DNA of 64,000 bases from Mycoplasma seminis. Lineage in GTDB: Bacteria; Bacillota_I; Bacilli_A; Mycoplasmatales; Metamycoplasmataceae. The notes under the pieces were generated by a model. The model saw nothing but the letters and a program-made list of their open reading frames with translations, did not search any database and was not told the origin of the DNA. Made by a program: the position numbers and the translations under genes. Below, one piece after another: positions 21,765 to 34,037 of the stretch (the stretch's first letter is position 1; each line of letters starts with the position of its first letter). The stretch lies in NCBI RefSeq assembly GCF_030718845.1, contig NZ_CP132191.1:558001-622000 (forward strand). Reading direction: 5' to 3'.

Positions 21765-24700
21765 TTTATATAAATCAAATTTCTTTAAAGCAACATATTG
21801 GATAGGTAAATTGCTATCAGCGCTTGTTGTTTCAATAATAAGAGTCTTTTTACCTTTTGGTAAATTAGTTGTTTCAATAAACGGAACATTGTATATTGCT
21901 TTTGAACTTGCAGTAGTATCTCAAACATTTGTTTTAAATAATTCTGCGTCATTTTGATCTAAAACTGTTATTTTATAAATACCTTTATAATCTTGAGTTT
22001 TATCTCCAAAAAGCATAACTCTTTGTATATTTTCATTAAGCGCTACAGTCATTTTAGTTCCTTGACCTTTTAATGTAGCCTTAACTTGATCTACTCTAGT
22101 ATTTTGATGTGAAAATTCAACATTTTCTAAATTATTATATGTAACATCTTTGTGTTTTACACCTACAAGCAAGTCATATTGTGGATTATTGAAAACAAAG
22201 TTAAAATGAGAAATTCTAATAAATTCTTCATTATTACTATTTGGAATATTTTGATACTGTGATTTATCAAAAATAAATTTAATAGTTATTTTTCCATTAA
22301 ATAAATACGTATCATTAAATGATGTTAAGGTTCTATTTAATCCAAAATTATTGTTATTTGCACCAGCGATATTTCAATCTTTTATTTCACCAGATCAAAT
22401 TAATTTATTTTGTGCATGGTTTTCATCATTTGCTTGGTAAATTTCAACTTTATTAGGTCTATATTTAATATTACCTATATTATTATAATTAAACCCACTA
22501 GCAAAAAATGGTTTTTGAGTTTCTCAAGAAATTAAAACTTCTTTTATATCCTTATCATTAATTATAAAATTATCAGGCTTAGAACTTTCTTGGAACATAT
22601 TTCACACTTCCATAGGCATAGAAGTATCTTTTTCTCTTTTTGGACCAGCATAAATTCATGTTCCAGGTTTTACATTTTTTCCTATATTAAACATTTGGCT
22701 AGGGTCTTTTTTACCATTTTCATCATATCAAGCCATTTTCCATGTAGAAAAGTCATAATTTAAGAAATCAAGATTTTCAATTCCTCAAGAGTAAAATCTC
22801 TTTCTATATTCCTTAGCTGTATTGAATAAATCAGTTCCATATTTATTGAATAACTCAGCTGTTTCAAATCCATGTGATAGTGTTTTCGGTAACATGTTGT
22901 TGAAAAATTCTAATGCACTTCCACCTCAATTATCAGATTCTTTATTCTTTAATTTAAGGATTTCTATATTTGTAATATCTAAACCTTGAGCTTGATTTTC
23001 ATCAAAATAAGCTGTACTTGACATTAAAGCATAAACATTAATATCATATACAAGTCCTTGAGTTAATTCAAATCCTAGTGATCCATCAGTTCATAATGAA
23101 TATCCATATTTATAATCAGGATTTCTCGAATCTCTTGCGTAAACCACTTTAGTTTCATTAGTTTGTCTATTTTTAATAGTAACAAATAACTGAACTGGTT
23201 TATTCGTTCTTAAATGAACTTTATGTCATCCTGTATTTTGAGCTATAAATGTAGTTTTTAATCTAATAATTTCATTTTCATTATTAAATTCTAAATTTTT
23301 CAATGAAAGATCTTGTCCTATAGCTATTTCTTTTACCGATGTAGTAGAATCCTTAATACATTGAGATTTAATTTCATCAAACTGTTCAAAGAACTTAATT
23401 TTATTATTTGTTGCTTCACTTTTATTTAATAAAGGAGTATCAAATTGTAATGTAGACATTTGATTTAAATCTCCAGCATCAGTTTGTCAAGGTACTAATT
23501 TATTATCAATTTCAAATCATGAGTTATGAGGAACTTCATATTTAGTAATACTGTATGTTGAATTAGTTGTTCTAAATGGTCCAAATAACGGTCTAATTAC
23601 TACTCTGTATATTTCTCCATTAGCATCAGTTAATTCAACTTCTAAATAATCCATATCATTGATTTTCACACCTTTATTTGGTGTATATTTGATTAAATAT
23701 GGTTGTGGATATGAAATAGTACCACTAGAAGGGGTATTTAATACTTTAGCTCCGATAATTGGGACAACTAGATTTTGATGATTACTAATAGTTGTGAACT
23801 TATTCATATCAAAAATAGTCGGAACATCAAATGATACTTCATAAGGTCTAATAGCATCTCCTCCATAAATTCAAGTTCCATCTTTTTGCTTAATAAAGTT
23901 ACCTGAAGCATACATGTTTGAAAATGGAGCGAATTTTTGATATCTTCTTTGAATTATGCTTTTAAGTTGAGCTCATTTTTGCAACATTTCTTCTTTTGAA
24001 GAATTTTTATTTTCAATAATTAAATCGAATAATACGGATTTTTCTAATCACTGTGTTAAATCAGCACCAGAAACTAGCGAAAGTAAATAAGGAGTCGATA
24101 ATGTTCCATATTTATTATAGTCAGTAATTATGCTAGCAATTTCAGGATCATTTACAGTTAATGTAAAGAAATCATTTTTTTGTCTCATATATAAACTTTG
24201 CAATCTTGCAAATTCAATTCAATTTTTAGGCCCAAGTGTACCAGCTAACATAAAAATTGCATCTCATTGATTTGTTGTATTTAAACCTTCAGCAGAATTT
24301 GCTGTTTCTTTTTTAATATTAGTATACGGAATAGCTCTAGGACCTCAACCTCATTGGTTTATACCAGTTGGAAAATCTTCTCTTCTTTGAGCTGTTGTAT
24401 TAGAAAATAATTGATATTCAACTACACTATTAACATTATTGATAGTTTCACCAGGTTTATTATTAGCAAACATATCTCATTCATATGAGTGATTTAATTC
24501 ATGCATAAATCCTCAGTTAGATACAGGAGAAAATGTATCATCACTATCCACTAGCATTTCATGCCCAAATCCAATAGGACCAACAAAGTGTGTACTTGCA
24601 TTATATGCATAAATATTCATAGGAGCATCATTAATTAATCAATATTGAATTCAACCTTTTTTATCAAGTCTATTTCTATCTTGATTATTCATATATCTTG

Positions 24701-27700
24701 ATGTTTTTGTTGCTTCACTTATTTTAGAGAAATAATCAAACGGTAAATGTCCATTTTTATCAAATTGTTTTTTAGCACTTTCATAAGCAATATCTTTACC
24801 TTTTGAATCATATGCTAGCATAAATCCTGAAATACTATCACTCACAGCTGTAAATACTGGTGTTCTAGTATTTTTAATCATGTCTTCTCATTGTTGTGGA
24901 GTTGTAATTCCTAATTGATAATGTAAATTTTGAATAGCTCCTGAGATATTAAATGTGATATCTTCATCATTTGAATAATCAATAAAATAACGCATTTTAT
25001 TCATGTTATTTAATGATATTGTTCCTCCAAATGATGAGCCAAATTTAACTTCTACATATTGTGTTCCATTTATTTCAACATCTTTATGTCATTTAGGTTC
25101 ATTTAGCATTAGATTTAAGCTGAAATATGTTGTCATATTTGGTAATCTTAAATTTGTCCAACCCCGAGTATTTTCACCGATTTCACCTCTTAAGAATTCT
25201 TTTCCAATTTGAATTTCCAGATTCATTTTTTTAACAATTTCTACTTGAGATTGAGGAATTCGCATTGTGATTACTTCACCAGCTGGAGCATATAATCCAC
25301 TAGCTAAAACACCAAAAAATGTTGGAGAAATTGTTCAATTAGCATTAGCCGCTTGTTGTGTAGGTTTAACTGATAAATCTCCAAACATATGATCAATAGC
25401 TGGGTGTTTATTTAATTTCTTATTATAAATTTTATCTAAGATAACTTCTTCTTTTAATCAAGTTCAAAAACCATACTTTTTATCTACACCTGAAATTTTC
25501 ATATTTGGATCTACTGAATCATCTGCATCATTTAAATTCATTTCTCTTTGTCATTTTTTAATATTTTCATTTAATTCTTCAGCAGTTTTTGAATTTGTTT
25601 CTTTTGCGAATTTTGAATCTAAACTTCTTCAATTATTATTTAATCCCATGTAATCAGGAGCTTGTGGAATATCTTGATATTTTGAATGACCAGTTGGAAC
25701 ATTATTTGCAACTTCTAAACGTGAATATTTATTAAGGATTTCTAATTTAGAAGTATTAAAACTATTTAAATCATTAATTGTTGTTTTTTTATATTTTGTA
25801 TTTGTATTTGATTCGTTAAATTCAAATTTTTTAAATTCTTTAACATTATCATCAGATAAATCAGTGTAAGGTTTTTGATTTGGATCTTTAATTTTTGCTA
25901 AATTTATTAAAAGCTCAGTATTGCTATTAAATTGCTTAAGAATTTCATCATGTTCAGCCTGTTTCATAGCTTTGGATGCATCATATTTCATTAATTCTGC
26001 ATTAAAATTCTTGTATTCTGGTAATGATTTTTGATAATCATTTAGTCTTAAATACATTTTGTACATGTAACTAGAAGCATTTCTTAAATCTTGATATGTT
26101 TTAAGGCTAGGATCTTTTTTAAATGGAGCAATAGTTTCTTCATTTTCAACATGAGCTAATGGATTTTCTTTTAATATTAATGAATATTTGACTTTTAACC
26201 CTGCTGGACCAAATGGACTTAAAGAAATAATTTTTAATTCGTATTTTTTAGTGTCATATTTAGGGAAAATAATATTTTTTTTCTTTACGTCATAACTAAA
26301 AATATTTTTCTTATTAACTACATCTGGAATTAAAGTTTTAATTATTTTATCCATTTCTTTTGTAGGATCATCTTTTTTAGATAATTTATTTAGCACCTCA
26401 ATAGCATTATGTAAATCTTTTAATAATTCATCAAGTTCTGAATTGCTTAATCTTGTTGTTCTAGAATTAATTAATCTTTCATAGTCTAAAGATTTAAAAT
26501 CAGGATATTCTTTTTGAAAATTAGATAATTTTAATTCTATCTTTTCGAATTCTTCTCTTGCTACTTCAACATTTTTTTGTAATTCTTTATTTCTAGCTAT
26601 TTCAGGATCTTCTAATGATTTTAATTTCGGAATTTCATTTATAAGTTCATTATTTAATAAATTTGAAATTTCTTCTAAATGATCAGTATTTGAAAGTTGA
26701 AGATCATTTTTCGATTTATTAGCAAAATCTAAATGAAGTTTTTTTGCATTTTTGTGATTTTTTTGCATTTCAGTTAATGTATTGTATTCATCTAAATATT
26801 TAGCTTGCAAGTTGATGATATTTTCAATTAAATTCTTTTTCTTATCACCTTCGGGAGTTTTTTCTAAAAATGCATTAATTTCTTTAATGTATGCTTCATA
26901 TTTACGAATTACTTCTTTAGCTTCATCTATAGCTTCTAGAGAATTCCAATCATTATTATTAAATTGAGTAAAATCTTTGTTTTTTAAAAATTCTTGGACT
27001 TCAGGAAGTGATTTTTGATATTCACTAAGTGAAGCTATTTTTTGATTCATAGTTGTTTGGAAATTATTGATATCTTTCTTTAAATCATTAATATTTTCTT
27101 TACTTAAAAGAATATCTAAGAAGTCTATGTTATTTTCTAGTTCGTCAATAAATTCTTGGACTTCAGAATCATTAATTAAGGAATCGAAACTAAATCCATT
27201 TAATTTTGTATTAACAAAAATACTTACATGTGCAACATATTCATGTAATGTCTTTTGGTATTCATTTAGCATATTTAATTTTGTGTTAAATACTTCTAAT
27301 AAATTTTTAGCTTTCTTAAGAAGTTCACCTGAAATATTGCTATTATCTTGAATAGGTTCATCAATATTTTGTGAAGCTTTACTAATGCTGTCAATTAAAT
27401 TTAAATCTGTTTCTATTTGATTTTGAATTTGTACTAATTCATCAATACTTTTAGTAGGTAATAATTCAGGTTTAATTGTAGATATGACTGAATAATTATG
27501 TGATTGTTTAAGATATGAATCTTTTACATCTTGACTGATTATATTTATTTTTTGGCTATATTGTTGTATTAAAGCAGAAACTTTTGAAATAAGTAAATTA
27601 TTTGAAGTATTTGATTCTACTGGTTTCTTGCAAGCTATAGGTCCGGCTAAAATAACCCCGCCTAACGCAGCAGCTGAAATAAGTAAACGTTTACTAGTTT

Positions 27701-27731
27701 TTTTAAATAATTTATTCTTATTTTTCTTCAT
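21762..27731 (-). CDS. M60-like zinc metalloprotease lipoprotein
   Basis: 1989 residues reading through many TGA codons. The N-terminus 'MKKNKNKLFKKTSKRLLISAAALGGVILAGPIAC' is a lipoprotein signal, acylated at Cys34. Residues about 45-500 form coiled-coil. The gluzincin zinc motif 'HELNHSYEWDM' lies at residues 1077-1081 (HExxH) with candidate third ligand Glu1095, matching the M60 rule HExxH-(8-28)-E. M60 enzymes cut mucin-type glycoproteins in gut bacteria and vertebrates. The C-terminal 250 residues are beta-rich and may be a carbohydrate-binding module. Anchored outside the membrane, it is a strong candidate for a host glycoprotein-degrading virulence factor. Convergent with the DUF31 protease; IS3 copy 3 starts 106 nt upstream of its ATG and could affect its promoter. 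Confidence 0.85.
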
Positions 27732-28009
27732 TTTTCACTCCTTAAAATTAATAAAAATTACGTATAGCTTAAAATAAGTAAATACGTAATTTTAACTTAA
27801 ATATATTATCTATTTTAACATGAAAATTATTTAATTTGTAGTGAACCCCAAAATTTGTACCTTCATGATTAATTAAAAGATTGGCTTTCTACTTAATGTG
27901 TAATTTCATAAAATGTGAAAATTCTTTTTAAATTTTATCAAGTTTTTAAAAAATGGGTATGTTAAAATACACGACAGGGTCGTTTCGGCTTATTTTTTGA
28001 GCCAATTTT

Positions 28010-29335
28010 TTAAATTTTTGTGTAATTTTTAAATAATTCAAATGGTGAAATTCTAACTGGATATTGACTATTTTCAAAGTAATAATTTCGTTTATCTTTA
28101 TTAATTAAATCAATTAATTCAAATATGAAATTTTCACAAATAAACTGTGGTTCATAACCTTTTGGAATAATCTTTCTAATCTCTTTATGTGCGTTTTCTA
28201 AACTTCCTTTTTGTCATGAAGAATAAGGGTCACATACATAAAATTCTTTTATGGATTTTACTTTATGAAGTTCAGAATTTTCTAAACCATTGTCCATTGT
28301 TAAAGTTAGAATTTTCAAGCTATATTTGCATATCAGCTTTTCAAGCGCTAATCTGACGGAGACTGCATCTCTTTTAGAATACATCGCAAATAACATTCTA
28401 GTTTTTCTTTCTAGCAATGTAACTAAGCAATATTTACTTGTCTTTTTGAACTGAACAGTATCTATTTCATAGTGTCCAAATTCTTCTCTTATATTTATTT
28501 TTTCTGAACGCTCGTGAACACTTTTTGCAAATTTTAATTTAGATTTAATTTTTGCTTTTTTAGGTTTCTTTAGTCTGCTTTTTGCGATTCCATACTTTCT
28601 TTTTAAAGTAAGTATTTTATATTCAAAATCAACATAATATCTGTCGATATATTCATAAAAGCCCTGTACGGTAGGAATAAAAACATTTTGTAGATTATTT
28701 TCTTTTACATAATCCTCAAACTTATCTAATATTTTTTGCAACGAAGTTTTTCTATAATAAACAAGTTGTTCGCTTGTTAGTCTTTTCTTTTCGGCTGTTG
28801 TTAAACTTCTATATTCTTTATGTTTGGAAATTAAATCTTGCGTAAATTCGTGTAATGGTTTTCATTTTTCTAATGATGTTATTCTTTTTCCATCCAAGGT
28901 ATTTTCTCTTGTATAGATTTTTGATTTGGTTCATTCGTTTATTGAAAGGTACGAAAAAGCACCAACATGTCTTTTGCAAATTTTGCAGAATAATGATGTT
29001 TGGACTCTATACTCCTCAGATGCTTTTTCAATTTGTTCCCTAATGGTTTTAATATCACAAGACATTTGTCTTGAAATCTCTAAAAGACTTCATTCATCTT
29101 TTAATTTATTGAACAAATCTTTCATTTTTTCTATTGTAAATTCTCTAGGTGAATACTGTTTGATATTTTGAATTTTAGTATTTAACATCTTAAGTTTTGA
29201 TTTATCTAAATACGGTCTTAAGACGTAATGACTATAACGAGTTGTAAATTCAGTTGAGTATTTTGAATTTCTAGATTTAGCTCTAAATTTCAAACAAATT
29301 AAATTATTTTGGTAATGTTTTGCGTTTGATAGCAT
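28010..29335 (-). CDS. IS30-family transposase
   Basis: 441 residues; start after AAAGGAGG. N-terminal helix-turn-helix-type region ('FTIEKMKDLFNKLKDEWSLL', 'ISRQMSCDIKTIREQI'), a Cys pair 'FCKICKRH' suggesting a small zinc ribbon, then the DDE core: 'EEFGHYEIDTVQF' (Asp), 'ILTLTMDNGLENSEL' (Asp) and 'WQKGSLENAHKEIRK' (Glu). All catalytic residues are present and no frameshift is seen, so this copy may be active. Confidence 0.88.
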
Positions 29336-29398
29336 ATAATAATAGTGCCTCCTTTAGTATTTTTGAATTTACACACTTATTTTACATTAAGGAGACGA

Positions 29399-29442
29399 AA
29401 AAACATCGGAATCTTACTAATTAGTAGGAAACCGATGTTTTA
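29399..29442. terminator. Nested hairpin at the end of the IS30 element
   Basis: An outer stem (AAAACATCGG / CCGATGTTTT) encloses an inner palindrome around TACTAATTAGTA. The structure overlaps the terminal repeat and has A/T runs on both sides, so it can stop transcription into the transposase gene from outside, and readout. Confidence 0.55.
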
Positions 29443-29544
29443 ATTTTGCATTTGTACCTTCATTCAATAACGGGTGCAAATGTATATGAAAAAACAAATG
29501 ATTATTCAAAATATGTTTGAATTTAAGGAATTTAAACTCAAATT

Positions 29545-30003
29545 ATGTGAATTCATAAAAAGCGTAAACTGAAAAATCCCATGATTTATTATTATGTGAA
29601 TTACTATTTAAAATCAAAAACAATTGATGATTATTTACATTCTGTTTCGATTAAAGATTATGATGAATGAGTTATTGATGAAGAAATCGATAAGATTATT
29701 CATCATGAAAAAACAATTTTTCAATCTTGTGTAGATTTGAATTTATCAACTCATATTAGTATTGCAATGAAAGTTGTTGCTAAAAAGAAAAATTACTATA
29801 ATTTAATTATGAGTAAAGAAAACAAAAACAAAGAAAAAACAATCGACTTAGAATATGTTAAAAGTTTAGAAAGAAAAATTGAACTTCTAGAAGCTGAAAA
29901 AGCATATTTCGCAACTTTAGATAGGATAGTTCAAAGCCGACTGAAGCAACCGTCAAAGAAAAAGCGCAAGCAATCTTTGAAAATAAAGAAAAATTCAAAT
30001 TAG
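29545..30003 (+). CDS. IS3 OrfA, copy 3
   Basis: Appears identical to the orfA of copies 1 and 2 (about 152 residues). The IS30 insertion lies upstream and separates it from the IS3 left end and any promoter located in the first 30 bp. Confidence 0.78.
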
Positions 30004-30818
30004 TTGATTTATTTGCTGCTTCGCAAATAAGAAAATCTCATTATTACTATTGAGAAAAACATTTTTTAACTCCTATTGATAAGGATTTTGAATTAAAAGA
30101 AACAATTCAAAAGATATTTGAAGAAAGTAACAAAACTTATGGTTACAGAAGAATCACTATGGAATTACACAACAGAAGTATTAATGTAAATCATAAAAAG
30201 GTTCTAAAACTAATGAAATTACTTAATTTAGTCGTTTATAGAAGAAAACATAAGAAATATTCATCTTACAAAGGACAAATAGGACCAATTGCAGATAATT
30301 TAATCCAAAGAAATTTCATAAGCAAGAAACCTTTAGAAAAGCTTTTTACAGATATCACAGAATTTAAACTTTTTGATGATTTAAAGGTTTATTTATCTTT
30401 AGTAGTAGATGGATTTAATGGTGAAATTTTATCAGCCGCCGTTTCATTGAGTCCTAATTTACAATTAATAAAAGATACTTTTGAACCATTAATTAAAAGC
30501 AGAAATTTAAGTGGTTGCATAATTCATTCAGACCAAGGCTGACATTATCAACATAAATATTTTGTTAACTTATTAAAAGCTAACAATATTATCCAAAGTA
30601 TGTCAAGAAAAGGAAATAGTCCGGATAATGGATTAGTTGAATCCTTATTTGGAACAATAAAATTGGAATTCTTTTACCCAAACAAAAACAATTTCACAAA
30701 TCTTAATAATTTTGTGGAAAAATTATTTGACTATCTTGACTTTTATAACAATAAAAGAATTAAAATTAGATTGAAAGGAAAAACCCAATTGAGTACAGAA
30801 AAGATTTTGAAAATCTAA
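29925..30818 (+). CDS. IS3 OrfB transposase, copy 3, altered C-terminus
   Basis: All three catalytic motifs are kept ('FTDITEF', 'HSDQGWHY', 'LVESLFGTIK'). A missing C in the CCCC run changes the conserved end 'GKTPIEYR...' into 'GKTQLSTEKILKI' and stops about six codons early. Activity is uncertain. Reached by -1 frameshift from orfA. Confidence 0.75.
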
Positions 30819-30828
30819 TGGTACAAAA

Positions 30829-32343
30829 TTAGGGGTTCAGTACAATTAATAATGATTTTTCATCCATTTCTTTAGGTTGTTTTACACCAATGTAATCAAG
30901 CACTGTAGGCGCTACATTAGCAAGTTTTCCATCCGCAAGTGTAACACTTTTATCTGAACAAACTAACATAACTGGTGAGCTGGTGTGTTTTGTAGCAGGT
31001 TTACCATTTGCATCTTCTGTAATTTCAGCATTCCCGTGGTCTGCTGTAATAAATACAGTTACGTCATTAGCTTGTGCTCATTGAATAACACGAGCAATTT
31101 GTGAATCTAAGAATTCTACTGCTTGGATTGCAGCTGATAAAACTCCTGTATGTCCAACCATGTCAGGGTTAGCGTAATTCATAATAGTTACATCAAAATC
31201 AAGCGCATTAGCAAGTAATTCATCTGTGATTCCTTCAGCAGACATTTGAGGTGCATCAGCATATGATTCAACTTTTAATGAATCAACCATAATACGTTTT
31301 GAATTTTTGAATTCAATATCATTTCCACCATCCATGAAGTATGTTACATGGGCATATTTTTGTGTTTCAGCAATTCTAAGTTGTTTTTTACCCGCAAGTT
31401 CAAGCACTCTACCTATCGGCATTGTAATTTGCATTTCATCAAAAGCAATAATTGTATTAATTCCTTCATATTTCATCATTGAAACAAATTTATCAATTGC
31501 TCTTGGGTGTTGAGGTTTAACTTGGTATAAAGGTGAACCAATAAATAAGTGTGTAAGTTGTCTTGCTCTATCAGGTCTAAAGTTGAAGAAAATAATTGAA
31601 TCACCATCTTGAACAAAGTTTTCTTTGCTTAAGTTAGCATTAATTGCTGGAACAAAGAATTCATCTGAAATATCTTGTGAATATTGTTCATCAACATAAG
31701 CTAATGCAGAAGTAAATTTGTTTTCTGAATTTCCTAAAATTGCTTCATAAGCTTTTTCAACTCTATCAAACATAGAATCACGGTCCATTGCATAAAATCT
31801 TCCAGCAACTGAAGCGATGTTATAACCATATTCTTGAGTAATTTTTTCTAATTTTTCAAGTGAAGCTTTAATACTTCTAGGCGCAACATCACGTCCATCA
31901 CCAAAAACATGCACTGAAACATTTTTAACACCATGTTGATGTGCTGATTCTAATAATTCAAATAAATGATCTTCAAGTGAGTGAACTCCACCAGGAGATA
32001 AAAGTCCCATTACATGTAATGTTTTATTATTTTTCTTAACAGCTTCAAAAGCTTCTAAAAAAGCTTTATTATCTTTAAAAGTACCATCATCAAGTGCTTT
32101 TTGAATCAATGAAAGCCCTGTGTAAACTACAGTTCCAGCTCCGATGTTTAAGTGTCCAACTTCTGAGTTTCCCATTTGTCCTTTAGGTAATCCAACAAAT
32201 TCTCCTGAAGCTTGTAAAACTGAGTTTGGATAATTTTTAAGTAAGTTATCAAATGTAGGGGTATTAGCTAAAGCAAAAGCATTCCCTTGCTTTTCTTCTC
32301 TAAGTCCTAACCCATCAATAACAATTAATACTGTTTTTTTCAT
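30829..32343 (-). CDS. gpmI: Cofactor-independent phosphoglycerate mutase
   Basis: 504 residues, normal for iPGM. It interconverts 3- and 2-phosphoglycerate in glycolysis using two Mn ions. 'VLIVIDGLGLRE' carries the first metal ligand, 'GQMGNSEVGHLNIGAG' the phosphorylated Ser, 'VFGDGRDVAPRS', 'NFRPDRARQL' and 'ITADHGNAE' the remaining metal and substrate residues. RBS AAGGAG. The last codons are changed by IS3 copy 3: the uninterrupted sequence would end 'SLLIK', now 'SLLIVLNP', so function should be unaffected. The native terminator has been moved away. Confidence 0.95.
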
Positions 32344-32406
32344 TTTGCTCCTTTAAATTAAATAATTAAAAAAATTATAGTAGTTTATCTAAAAATAGAC
32401 ATTAAT

Positions 32407-33882
32407 TTATTTATTTTTTATTTCTTTATTATGCTGCTTATAATTAGCTGCAAGCTTTTGAGCTATTTGCTTAATCACAGGCACACAAACAGTATTTCCT
32501 AACAAATCAAATGCTTCTCGATATTTTAAAAATTCTAATGAATATGTTTCAGGAAATCCAAATAATCTTAGTCCTTCACGGATAGTGAGTTTTCTAATAT
32601 TATCATTATCGTACACACCTATTTTTTCTATATCTGTAGCAACTAATGTAGGTGTAATACCGCTTGGATCTAGAACTCTAGAAAATTCATAAGATAATTT
32701 ACCAGTCACAATGTTATAACCCATAGGTTTGCTTTCATCATATACACGCTTATTATCAACTAATGTTTTTGGATGTTCTAAAACTAAATATTTTTTATCA
32801 ACTAAATCATCTAACATCTCTTGTAAATTATCATCATTGTAAAATGTTTGAATTTGTTTTAATGTCAAAGGCATTCCATCCATTCAAGGAATACCAATTT
32901 CTTCGGCTCATTTTTTCTTACGTCTTTCTTTTAAAAGAGTATTTAATAATTCTTTTTGTTTAGCTGTCGTTTTTCCTTTTGCATCTATGTCTCAGGAATG
33001 GATGTTATCGCTGCCCCCTCTTTTATCTCTTATGGATTTACCAAATAACTCTTTAGGAGAATAATTTTGCAACAATTTAGTCACAAAATCAGATTTGCTT
33101 TCTAATTGTATATTTTCTTGTATATCTTGAAAACTTGCTGTTGAATAAATGAAATTTTGGTGAAGGTCAATTGAACCTTTCTTAACTCCTACTATATAAA
33201 TTCTTTTACGGCTTTGTGCTAGGCCAAATTTAGCAGAATCAATAACTTCATAATTTGTGATATATCCTAAATCGTTTAATGAATTTATAATAACAGCTAG
33301 AGTATTACCTCCATCATGAGTAACTAAACCTTCAACATTTTCCAAAATAAAACCATAAGGTTGTTTATCTTTTAAAATTCTTTCAATATCAAAAAATAAA
33401 GTACCACGTGTATCATTAAAACCAAGTCTATTTCCTGCAGAAGAAAAAGGTTGACATGGGAATCCGGCTAGTAAAAAGTCAAAATCAGGTATTTCGCTTG
33501 TTGAAATTTTAGTAATATCACCAAATATTTTTTCATCATTAAAATTATGTTTATAAGCTGCAATTGCATGCTTTTTAATTTCTGATGAAAAAACACATTT
33601 AGTCTTTAAACCAAGGGTCTTAAATCCTTGTTCAAAACCTATTCTAATTCCACCTAATCCTGCAAATAAATCAATAAATTTTATTTCTGATTTTTGTTCT
33701 TGTAAATATTTTTCTATTCCATAGTGTAATATTCAATTACATTTACTTGAGAAAGAATTCCCAATTATGCTTGATTCTATATTTTGATAATCATCTTGTG
33801 ACAAATAAATAGTAATTCCTTTTTTCTTTTCATTTTCTGGTAATAATTTTCTACCTGAATTTTCTCTTTTTCCGCCTTGCAT
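32407..33882 (-). CDS. Type II DNA (cytosine-5) methyltransferase with N-terminal RHH-like domain
   Basis: 491 residues. The conserved C5-methyltransferase motifs appear in order: I 'FIDLFAGLGGIRIGF', IV 'LAGFPCQPFSSAG' with the catalytic Cys, VI 'ILENVEGL', VIII 'QSRKRIYIVG', X 'LLGNTVCVPV'. The target-recognition region lies between VIII and X. Before motif I there are about 70 residues, including 'KGITIYLSQDDYQNI' followed by 'FSSKCNWILHYGIEKYL', resembling a ribbon-helix-helix DNA-binding fold, which may repress the system's own promoters. RBS AAAGAGG. Divergent from the restriction-enzyme gene; together they form a type II system, probably GGNNCC if the partner is correctly placed with NgoBV/NlaIV. 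Confidence 0.88.
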
Positions 33883-33966
33883 TTTTACCTCTTTATTTTT
33901 CTTAATAATGTAAATATATTATAAATTTATACTTGAAAAAACAATTTATTTTTTCATTTTTTGCAA

Positions 33967-33991
33967 TGCTACCTAAATATAATTTATAGCA
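33967..33991. promoter_or_regulatory. Palindrome between the methyltransferase and restriction genes
   Basis: TGCTA-cc-TAAAT-ata-ATTTA-TAGCA, an inverted repeat of 10 bp per arm interrupted by two extra bases on one side. It is the only clear dyad in the 155-bp divergent region, so it is a candidate operator for the N-terminal RHH-like domain of the methyltransferase. Confidence 0.4.
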
Positions 33992-34025
33992 CTATTACAT
34001 AAGGATAATGGAATTTGTAAAATGT

Positions 34026-34031
34026 TATAAT
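34026..34031 (+). promoter_or_regulatory. -10 box of the restriction gene, leaderless arrangement
   Basis: TATAAT ends 6 nt before the ATG at 34038, leaving no room for a ribosome-binding site; transcription should start at the start codon. Confidence 0.55.
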
Positions 34032-34037
34032 TTTAAT

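Larger units (their letters stand above)
27867..29449 (-). mobile_element. IS30-family (IS1630-like) element nested in IS3 copy 3
   Basis: 1583 bp. It is flanked by a 14-bp direct repeat (27853-27866 and 29450-29463, both within IS3 sequence), a long duplication like those known for mycoplasma IS1630-type IS30 elements. Imperfect inverted repeats share the core ATTAAAA.AT.GG.TT.CTACT about 6 bp from each end. It encodes one transposase on the minus strand. Confidence 0.9.
27837..30844 (+). mobile_element. IS3-family (IS150-like) insertion sequence, copy 3, interrupted by IS30
   Basis: Left end TGTAGTGAACCCC at 27837, right end GGGGTTCAGTACA at 30844, 3-bp duplication ATT (27834-27836, 30845-30847). 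An IS30 element (27867-29449) is inserted 30 bp inside its left end, before orfA. It lies in the last codons of gpmI, so gpmI now ends with IS-derived codons. Like copy 1 it lacks one C at the orfB end. Confidence 0.93.

Noticed and set aside
28855-29171. Plus-strand frames across the IS30 transposase
   Set aside because: Antisense shadows of the 441-residue transposase; no RBS and no recognisable motif.
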